Assembly (NCBI RefSeq): GCF_030652235.1
Contig: NZ_JAUSBA010000004.1
Span: 1-64,000 of the forward strand
Direction: 5' to 3'
Origin: Cypionkella sp.
GTDB taxonomy: Bacteria; Pseudomonadota; Alphaproteobacteria; Rhodobacterales; Rhodobacteraceae
DNA length: 64,000 nt
Part shown: positions 57,102 to 64,000 of the stretch, one piece after another
Position numbering within the stretch: the stretch's first letter is position 1
Layout of the letters: each line of letters begins with the position of its first letter
Program-made: the position numbers and the translations under genes
Notes under the pieces: generated by a model
What the model saw: only the letters and a program-made list of their open reading frames with translations
Database searches by the model: none
Told to the model about the DNA's origin: nothing

Positions 57102-58979
57102 TTATTTGTTGTTGGCGTCCGAGAAGATGTCTTTCTTGTGGGTTCCGCTTGGCACGAAGATTGCGCCAATCACCACGGTCATCAAAGCCACGACAATCGC
57201 ATACCACAGGCCAGCATAGATATTGCCAGACTGGGCCGAGATCGCGAAGGCGGTTGCTGGCAGCAAGCCACCGAACCAGCCGTTGCCGATGTGGTAGGGC
57301 AGCGACATCCCCGAGTAGCGGATACGGGTTGGGAACAGCTCGACCAGCATGGCCGCGATTGGGCCGTACACCATCGTCACAAGAATGATCAGATAGGTCA
57401 GGATCGCCACGATTTTCAACTTTTGCGCGGTGAAGATGTCGAGGAAGTGCTCGGCTTTGGCAACCGAGGTGTTGTCCGCTGCCACCATCGGATAACCTGC
57501 GGCCTTCAGCGCTTCGTTCACCGACTTCTCAAACCCTGCTTTCACAGCGCTTGCCGCGTCGACTGCTTTTTGTGCCGCGTCGATGGCAGCCTGATCGGTG
57601 CCAGCTTTTGCGGTTTCCAGTGCGGCTTTGGCATCAGCAATCGCTTTGCCGTTCGCAGCACCGTTATAGGACGCCACTTCGGTTTCGCCGATTTTCACCG
57701 AAGTGACCGTGCCCGCTGGTGCATCCACCGTGGTGGAGTTCACCGACAGTTTCGACAGTGCGGCTTTGGCAATATCGCAAGACGAGCTGAACTTGGCGGT
57801 ACCGGTCGGGTTGAACTGGAACGAGCAGTCTTCCGGGTCAGCCGTTACCACAACCGAGGTTTCCTGTGCGCTCGCAAGCATCGGGTTTGCCGTATAGGTC
57901 AGCGCTTTGAACACCGGGAAATAGGTGAGTGCAGCGATCAGGCAACCTGCCAGAATGATCGGCTTGCGGCCGATGCGGTCAGACAGCGAGCCGAAGAACA
58001 AGAAGCCCCCAGTGCCCAAGATCAGCGACCAAGCCACCAGCACGTTCGAGGTAAAGCTGTCGACCTTCACCACGTTCTGGATGAAGAACAGCGCGTAGAA
58101 CTGGCCCGAATACCAGACCACGGCTTGCCCAGCGGTCAGACCAAACAGCGCGATCAACGCGATTTTGGCGTTTTTCCACTGACCAAAAGCTTCGCGCAGC
58201 GGGGCTTTAGACGCAGCGCCTTCTTCCTTCATTTTTTTGAAGGCCGGGCTTTCGTTCATTTGGAGACGAATATAGAGCGAGATCGCCAGCAAGAAGATCG
58301 AGCCCAGGAACGGGATACGCCAGCCCCAAGCGTTGAAGGCCTTCATCATCGCAGGCGAGCCATCGGCGGCAGTGGTTGCCAGCCCGGCGGCGTCAAGGAT
58401 CGGTTGGTCAGGGTAGGCGCCGTTGACGTAGCCCTGCACCACCAGAATGATCACCAGCGACAACAGCAAGCCAAGCGTGGCCGTGGTCTGGATGAAGGCG
58501 GTGAAATAGCCACGCTGGTTTTGCGGCGCATGTTCGGCGACATAGACCGCCGCCCCACCGTATTCGCCACCCAAAGCCAAGCCTTGCAGCATCCGCAACC
58601 CGACAAGGATGATCGGGGCGGCGATGCCCCAAGAATAGTAGCTGGGCAGCATACCGACGAGGAAGGTCGACAGGCCCATGATCACGATTGTCATCAGGAA
58701 GGTGTATTTCCGCCCGATCAAGTCACCAAGGCTGCCGAACACCAGCGCACCAAACGGCCGCACGATGAAGCCCGCAGCAAAAGCCAGCAGTGCGAACACG
58801 TTGCGGGTGGCTTCGGGGAACGGCGTGAAGAACTGCGCGCCGATGATCGCCGCGAGCGAGCCGTAGAGGTAGAAGTCATACCATTCGAAAATTGTGCCGG
58901 CGGACGAGGCCATGATGACCTTGCGTTCCTCCCGCGTCATGGGACGTGAGCGTACACTCGCGTCTGCTAAGCTTGCCAT
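57102..58979 (-). CDS. MHS-type MFS transporter with about 150-aa insertion before the last TM helices
   Basis: ASSAGTIFEWYDFYLYGSLAAIIGAQFF, GSLGDLIGRKYTFL, GLRMLQGLALGGEYGGAAVYVAEHAP; insertion ASAQETSVVVTADPEDCSF...SVAKAEHFLDIF. Confidence 0.92.
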   Translation of the reverse strand: MASLADASVRSRPMTREERKVIMASSAGTIFEWYDFYLYGSLAAIIGAQFFTPFPEATRNVFALLAFAAGFIVRPFGALVFGSLGDLIGRKYTFLMTIVIMGLSTFLVGMLPSYYSWGIAAPIILVGLRMLQGLALGGEYGGAAVYVAEHAPQNQRGYFTAFIQTTATLGLLLSLVIILVVQGYVNGAYPDQPILDAAGLATTAADGSPAMMKAFNAWGWRIPFLGSIFLLAISLYIRLQMNESPAFKKMKEEGAASKAPLREAFGQWKNAKIALIALFGLTAGQAVVWYSGQFYALFFIQNVVKVDSFTSNVLVAWSLILGTGGFLFFGSLSDRIGRKPIILAGCLIAALTYFPVFKALTYTANPMLASAQETSVVVTADPEDCSFQFNPTGTAKFSSSCDIAKAALSKLSVNSTTVDAPAGTVTSVKIGETEVASYNGAANGKAIADAKAALETAKAGTDQAAIDAAQKAVDAASAVKAGFEKSVNEALKAAGYPMVAADNTSVAKAEHFLDIFTAQKLKIVAILTYLIILVTMVYGPIAAMLVELFPTRIRYSGMSLPYHIGNGWFGGLLPATAFAISAQSGNIYAGLWYAIVVALMTVVIGAIFVPSGTHKKDIFSDANNK

Positions 58980-59143
58980 GTTGTGGCCTCCCTTGTTGTC
59001 CGGCGCTGGTCGCCGGTTCCCTATCCCAATCCAAAGCCGGGCAAACCTTCTGCGATCCCTGCCAAGGCAAGTTTCAGCCAAGGGCTGCTGATTCTGGTTC
59101 GTGTCGTCCCCGCAGCCGCTCCTCAACGGCGGCGGGGTATGCT

Positions 59144-59806
59144 TTAAGCCGCGATGGCGGCTATGATCTGGCCAAGGCTTTGGCGAATTTCGGCGATGGG
59201 GCCCATCGCGTCGATGCGCTCCAACACTCCTTTGGCCTCGTAATAGGCAATCAACGGCGCGGTCTGGGCGTGATAAGCGGTCAGCCTGTCGCGCACCGTT
59301 TCGGCATTGTCGTCGGCGCGGCGTTTGAAGGCGGTGCCGCCGCATTTGTCGCACACACCCGTGGTGTGGGGGCGTTTGAACGTGTCGTGGTAGCCTTCGC
59401 CGCAACTGGCGCAGGTGTGGCGGCCCGAGATCCGGCCCACCATCGCGGCATCATCGACCTCAAGGCTGATCGCGGCGGTGATTTTTTGCCCGCTTTCGGC
59501 GAGCAGCTGATCCAGCGCAGCGGCTTGCCCAGAGGTGCGTGGGAAGCCGTCCAGAATGATGCCGCGGGCCACGTCGGGTTGCGCCATGCGGTCTTTCAGG
59601 ATCGCCAGCACGATCTCATCCGACACCAGCCCGCCTGCTGCCATCACGGCTTTGGCCGCTAAGCCCGCTGGAGTGCCCGCGCTGACAGCGGCACGCAACA
59701 GATCGCCGGTGGACAACTGGATCAGACCGAAGTCTTCCTGCAGCATCCGGGCTTGGGTGCCTTTGCCTGCGCCGGGGGGGCCAAGCAGGATCAGAACCGG
59801 GGCCAT
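59144..59806 (-). CDS. adk: Adenylate kinase (long, Cys4 zinc lid)
   Basis: LILLGPPGAGKGTQARMLQEDFGLIQLSTGDLLRAAV; GRHTCASCGEGYHDTFKRPHTTGVCDKCGG. Confidence 0.97.
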   Translation of the reverse strand: MAPVLILLGPPGAGKGTQARMLQEDFGLIQLSTGDLLRAAVSAGTPAGLAAKAVMAAGGLVSDEIVLAILKDRMAQPDVARGIILDGFPRTSGQAAALDQLLAESGQKITAAISLEVDDAAMVGRISGRHTCASCGEGYHDTFKRPHTTGVCDKCGGTAFKRRADDNAETVRDRLTAYHAQTAPLIAYYEAKGVLERIDAMGPIAEIRQSLGQIIAAIAA

Positions 59807-59810
59807 CCGC

Positions 59811-61772
59811 TTAAGCCTTGTTCATGCGGTTGGCGATCAGTTCTTCCACCACAGCCGGATCGGCGAGGGTGGAGATATCGCCCAATGCGCCGAAATCATT
59901 CTCGGCGATCTTGCGCAGGATGCGGCGCATGATCTTGCCGGAACGGGTTTTCGGCAGACCTGGGGCCCATTGGATCAGATCTGGCTTGGCAATCGGACCG
60001 ATTTCGGTGCGCACCCAAGCTTCGAGTTCCTTGCGCAAGGCGTCCGAGGGTTCCTCGCCGCGCATCAGGGTGACATAGGCGTAGATGCCTTGGCCCTTGA
60101 TGTCATGCGGATAGCCGACGACAGCGGCTTCGGCGACTTTCGGATGGGCGACAAGCGCGGATTCGACCTCTGCCGTGCCCATGCGGTGACCCGAAACGTT
60201 GATCACGTCATCGACGCGCCCAGTGATCCAGTAATAGCCATCCAGATCGCGCCTACAGCCGTCACCGGTGAAGTAATAGCCGGGGTATTGGCTGAAATAG
60301 GCTTCCTCAAACCGCGCATGATCGCCCCAAAGCGTGCGCATCATGCCCGGCCAGCTGTCGGCGATACACAGCACGCCATCGGTTTCGGTATCGGTTTGCA
60401 CCTTGGCCGTCGCAGGGTCCAAGATTATCGGTTTGACGCCAAAGAACGGCAGGGTGGCGGAACCGGGTTTTTGCGCAATCGCCCCCGGCAATGGCGTGAT
60501 CAGATGGCCGCCGGTTTCGGTCTGCCAGAATGTATCGACAATCGGGCAGCGGCCCTTGCCGACATGCTGGTTGTACCAGTGCCAAGCCTCGGGGTTGATC
60601 GGCTCGCCCACCGAACCCAAAAGCTTCAGGCTGGAAAGATCGTGCTTGGCGGGCCATTCAGGCCCCATGCCCATCAGCGAACGGATCGCGGTGGGCGCGG
60701 TGTAGAACTGCGACACCTTATGCTTGGCGCAAACCTCCCAGAACCGCCCGGCATCGGGGTAATTCGGCACACCTTCAAACATCACCGTGGTCGCGCCATT
60801 CGCCAGCGGGCCGTAGATGATATAGCTGTGGCCGGTGACCCAGCCCACATCGGCGGTACACCAGAACACATCGCCATCATGGTAATCGAAGGTGATCTGC
60901 TGCGTCATCGCCGCGTAAACCAGATAGCCGCCCGAGCTGTGCACAACACCCTTCGGCTTACCCGTGGAGCCAGAGGTATACAGGATGAACAGCGGATCTT
61001 CGGCCCCCATCTCGACATAAGCGCAATAGGGCTTGGCCATTGCCATCTCGGCCTTGACGTCAATATCGCGGCCATCGACCCAAGAGGTCTGATCGCCGGT
61101 ATGTTTGACCACCAAGCATTTCACATGGTCGTTGCAGTGCAACAGCGCCGCGTCGGTGTTGTTCTTCAGCCCAGTTTTCTTGCCACCCCGTGGCGCAAAA
61201 TCAGCGGTAATCACCACCTTGGCATCGGAATCATTGATCCGGTTCGCCAAAGCATCCGGCGAGAACCCGGCGAAAACGATCGAGTGAATAGCCCCGATCC
61301 GCGCACAAGCCAGCATCGCATAGGCGGCTTCCGGGATCATCGGCAGATAGATCACCACACGGTCGCCACGCGAAACCCCGTGCGATTTCAGCACATTCGC
61401 CATGCGTGAGGTGTTTTCCAGCAGTTGCGCATAGGTGATGTGCAGGGCGGGGGTTTTCGGATCATCCGGCTCCCAGATGATCGCCGTCTGGTTGGCGCGG
61501 GTCACCATATGGCGGTCGATGCAGTTGGCGGAAACGTTCAGCGTGCCGTCTTCGAACCATTTGATCGAGACTTTGCCCAAGCTGAAATTGGTGTCTTTGA
61601 CGCGGGTGAAATCCTTGATCCAGTCAATGCGCTGACCTTCCTTGGCCCAAAACGCGCTCGGATCGGCGACAGATGCCGCATACATCGCCTCATATTCTGC
61701 GGCGTTCACATGCGCATGGGCGACAAATTCTTCTGAAGCCGCATATTTCTGCGCAGCAGTGTGATCCGACAT
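59811..61772 (-). CDS. acs: Acetyl-CoA synthetase (AMP-forming)
   Basis: [64 protein letters not shown]. Confidence 0.97.
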   Translation of the reverse strand: MSDHTAAQKYAASEEFVAHAHVNAAEYEAMYAASVADPSAFWAKEGQRIDWIKDFTRVKDTNFSLGKVSIKWFEDGTLNVSANCIDRHMVTRANQTAIIWEPDDPKTPALHITYAQLLENTSRMANVLKSHGVSRGDRVVIYLPMIPEAAYAMLACARIGAIHSIVFAGFSPDALANRINDSDAKVVITADFAPRGGKKTGLKNNTDAALLHCNDHVKCLVVKHTGDQTSWVDGRDIDVKAEMAMAKPYCAYVEMGAEDPLFILYTSGSTGKPKGVVHSSGGYLVYAAMTQQITFDYHDGDVFWCTADVGWVTGHSYIIYGPLANGATTVMFEGVPNYPDAGRFWEVCAKHKVSQFYTAPTAIRSLMGMGPEWPAKHDLSSLKLLGSVGEPINPEAWHWYNQHVGKGRCPIVDTFWQTETGGHLITPLPGAIAQKPGSATLPFFGVKPIILDPATAKVQTDTETDGVLCIADSWPGMMRTLWGDHARFEEAYFSQYPGYYFTGDGCRRDLDGYYWITGRVDDVINVSGHRMGTAEVESALVAHPKVAEAAVVGYPHDIKGQGIYAYVTLMRGEEPSDALRKELEAWVRTEIGPIAKPDLIQWAPGLPKTRSGKIMRRILRKIAENDFGALGDISTLADPAVVEELIANRMNKA

Positions 61773-62195
61773 AAACTTTCTCCCCAGTTCCCAGTCAGGC
61801 CTTACGACCCGTCCCAACGGCCTGCCGCATCGCGCAGGGCTCCCCCGTTTGTAGCCCGATCATAGATCAGTTGTAAAATATTTGGTAACTCTTTTTATTC
61901 ATGCAACTTTCCTGTAAATAAATTGACAAGTTAGGCGGTGAACTTTGTCAATATTTAGAAAATTGGCAATGAAATGACGGTGCGTCACATTGGCAGCTTC
62001 GGGTTGAAAGGTGGTGGGGGGAAGGGGAGGGGGAAGCTCGGACAATTTGGCGGGCCGTGGGCGCGCGCTGGATCGTCGCAAGATAGCGCGGAGTGCCCCG
62101 TTCACAAAGGGGTGATTCGGATGGTAAGCGCAGGACAGCCGCCCTGCAGCCAAGTCCTGCCACCAAAGGCCGCTCTCCGGTTTCAAAGGCCCGAT

Positions 62196-62687
62196 ATGAC
62201 CCAAAATCGCCCAGATCCCATAGCTGTCGCCGATGCAGACGCCCGTGCCTTGGCGCTGTCCTTGATGCAGGCGCATCACGCCGCTTTGGCGTGGAACGAT
62301 GCCGAAACCCAGACGCCCGGCATCAGCCGGATCGCTTTCGGTTTAGACCCTTCGGGTGTGCCTGTGGCGCTGATCTCGGGTCTTGCCCCTCATACGGCGG
62401 CTTTGCGCGCCAACCCCGCCTGTGCGCTGATGCTGGGCGAGCCGGGGGAAAAGGGCGATCCGCTGACCCATCCGCGCCTGATGATCCGGGCGCGGGCCCG
62501 CTTCATTGCGCCCGATGATCCCAACCGCCCCGCCCTGCGCGCGCATTGGTTAAAGGGCCACCCGAAGGCGACCCTTTACATTGACCTGCCCGATTTCGCC
62601 TTTGTGCGGCTGGAGCCGCTATCGGCCTTGCTGAATGGGGGCTTTGGCAAGGCGTTCCGGTTTAGCGCCGAAGACCTGTGCCCATAA
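62196..62687 (+). CDS. HugZ/pyridoxamine 5'-phosphate oxidase-like protein (putative heme-related)
   Basis: GISRIAFGLDPSGVPVALISGLAPHTAALRANPACALMLGEPGEKGDPLTHPRLMIRARARFI. Confidence 0.82.
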   Translation: MTQNRPDPIAVADADARALALSLMQAHHAALAWNDAETQTPGISRIAFGLDPSGVPVALISGLAPHTAALRANPACALMLGEPGEKGDPLTHPRLMIRARARFIAPDDPNRPALRAHWLKGHPKATLYIDLPDFAFVRLEPLSALLNGGFGKAFRFSAEDLCP

Positions 62688-62771
62688 CCCGACGCCGCCC
62701 CGGATCAAGTCCGGTGCCTTTGCGCCACCCATGGGGCCCCCGATCACGGCTGGGGCGGCGTTGAGCGTGTC

Positions 62772-64000
62772 TCAAACAGGATTATCCACGCGCAGCGTCA
62801 CTTGCACCCGGCCCTTCACCGGGCTGGGCCATTTCAGATTGGCAAATTGCCCGCCCACGCCCTGTTCGACCTGCGCATAGGGTGCCACGAACTGTGCCGC
62901 CCCCACAGCATTGGTGATCGCGCCTTCGGCCACCACCGCCGTCACATTGCGCGCGCGCCCGCCAAACGGCAGCAGGTTGTTGCTGTTCACCGCCCAAGTG
63001 TCTGACACGGTGTTCTGCGTATGCTCGATCAGCATCGGGCTGACCGCGCGCTGCGTGACGCCGTTGAAGGTATTCTGATCAAAGCTGATGTTGCGGAACG
63101 AGTTGAACTCCAGCGTCGCATAGCTGGTGTCAATCGACTCCACCCGGTCAATATCACCAGAACGCGCGTAAAACACATTGCCGGTGACCGAAAGCCCTGA
63201 GATGAAATGCCCCGGCCCGCGCGGTGTCAGTACGATCCAACTGAACCAAGGTGCCACGTTTTGCGCGGTGAACACGTTGCCTGTCACGCTGAGACCGCCA
63301 AAAGAATATTCGTTGGCATATTGCGGCTCTGCATCATGTTCGTTTGACAGCTCAATATAGCTGTTGTCGATGTAGTTGCCGGTGATGAAGGTTTTGGCAT
63401 TGGTTTGTGTCAGCACCAGTCCCGCGCGCCGCACCCCGTTCAGGCTGTCATCGCCGCCGAAAAAGTGGTTGCCCAAAAACACTCCGCCCGAGCCTGCTAC
63501 CACGCCAAAATGCCCAAACCGCGACGCCCGGTTGTTGCGGATCTTGATGTCATTCGAATTGGTGTTGAAGGCAATCGACGTGCGGTTCTGCGCCAGCTCG
63601 TTCTGATCGTTCGAATAGAACTGACAGTTTTCTATGTGCAGATCCTGACACCCCTCTCCGGTCGACGTAAGGGCGCGGTCTTTCACCAGATGAAAGCCGC
63701 AGTCAAACACCTCAAAGGTGGCGCCCGACAGCGCAAGATTGATCGCACTGGCATTGCCGCCGCAGGTGAATTCAACCTCAGAGATTTGAAAACGCTTCAA
63801 CTCGGTAAATCCTGAGAAATCAAGCATGTAGGCATAGCGTGTGAAGGTGAAGGCGCGGGTCCCTGCGGCTGCCCACAGGGCCCTGCTTAGGGTGATTGTG
63901 TTCGTGCCGAGATTTTTTGCGGTAACATAAACCTCGCGCCCAACCCCGGTGCCGCTGACGCGCGCGCCTATTGGAATGGCTGCGATATTGGCTATGCCTG
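62772..64000 (-). CDS. Right-handed parallel beta-helix protein, partial (5' end beyond window)
   Basis: Frame stays open from ATG 63827 to the window edge (...RVSGTGVGREVYVTAKNLGTNTITLSRALWAAAGTRAFTFTRYAYMLDFSGF); repeated N-rich rungs such as LSVTGNVF and IRNNRASRF. Confidence 0.8.
   Translation of the reverse strand, partial: GIANIAAIPIGARVSGTGVGREVYVTAKNLGTNTITLSRALWAAAGTRAFTFTRYAYMLDFSGFTELKRFQISEVEFTCGGNASAINLALSGATFEVFDCGFHLVKDRALTSTGEGCQDLHIENCQFYSNDQNELAQNRTSIAFNTNSNDIKIRNNRASRFGHFGVVAGSGGVFLGNHFFGGDDSLNGVRRAGLVLTQTNAKTFITGNYIDNSYIELSNEHDAEPQYANEYSFGGLSVTGNVFTAQNVAPWFSWIVLTPRGPGHFISGLSVTGNVFYARSGDIDRVESIDTSYATLEFNSFRNISFDQNTFNGVTQRAVSPMLIEHTQNTVSDTWAVNSNNLLPFGGRARNVTAVVAEGAITNAVGAAQFVAPYAQVEQGVGGQFANLKWPSPVKGRVQVTLRVDNPV

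Noticed and set aside
57138-58949. Long plus-strand ORF (603 aa) opposite the MFS transporter
   Set aside because: Antisense shadow of a clear CDS in a high-GC genome; composition and lack of domains indicate a non-coding frame.
59535-61409. Long plus-strand ORF (624 aa) opposite adk/acs
   Set aside because: Mirror frame of acs and adk, both unmistakable on the minus strand.

Overview
GC-rich alphaproteobacterial chromosomal window, consistent with Rhodobacteraceae (FnrL/hemN pair, class I LysRS, TakP-like TRAP system, membrane-anchored cytochrome c). The left edge carries an IS3-family element abutting a degenerate YCII/DGPF gene. The rest is mostly intact genes: SMR efflux, GMC oxidoreductase and choline-sulfatase-like genes; a catabolic neighbourhood with a CocE/NonD hydrolase, a Dpp/Opp-type ABC transporter, a phosphodiesterase, a class II aldolase and an alpha/beta hydrolase; recR-ybaB-dnaX; rsgA; moaB; lysS; a TRAP transporter; dacB; nadD; ettA; a small stress-protein cluster (DUF3309, CsbD, 25-aa membrane peptide); fnrL/hemN; yejABEF plus a glycosyltransferase; pheA; nudC; cpdB-like; argE-like; ycjX/ycjF; truA; an MHS-type MFS transporter with a large insertion; adk; acs; and a partial beta-helix protein running off the right edge. 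I found no CRISPR array, tRNA, rRNA, prophage or recognisable defence island. The most notable non-coding signals are (1) divergent EcfG-like promoters driving csbD and a 25-aa peptide, (2) a terminator-shaped hairpin plus 12-codon ORF in the pheA leader, (3) a structured leader/uORF upstream of a COG4315 gene, (4) a dispersed intergenic repeat (CCTCCsGCGGGAGTATTT...AAAGAGCAAA) at gene 3' ends, (5) tandem palindromes in front of the dpp-like SBP gene, and (6) an FNR box between fnrL and hemN. No clearly new multi-gene system could be established from sequence alone.
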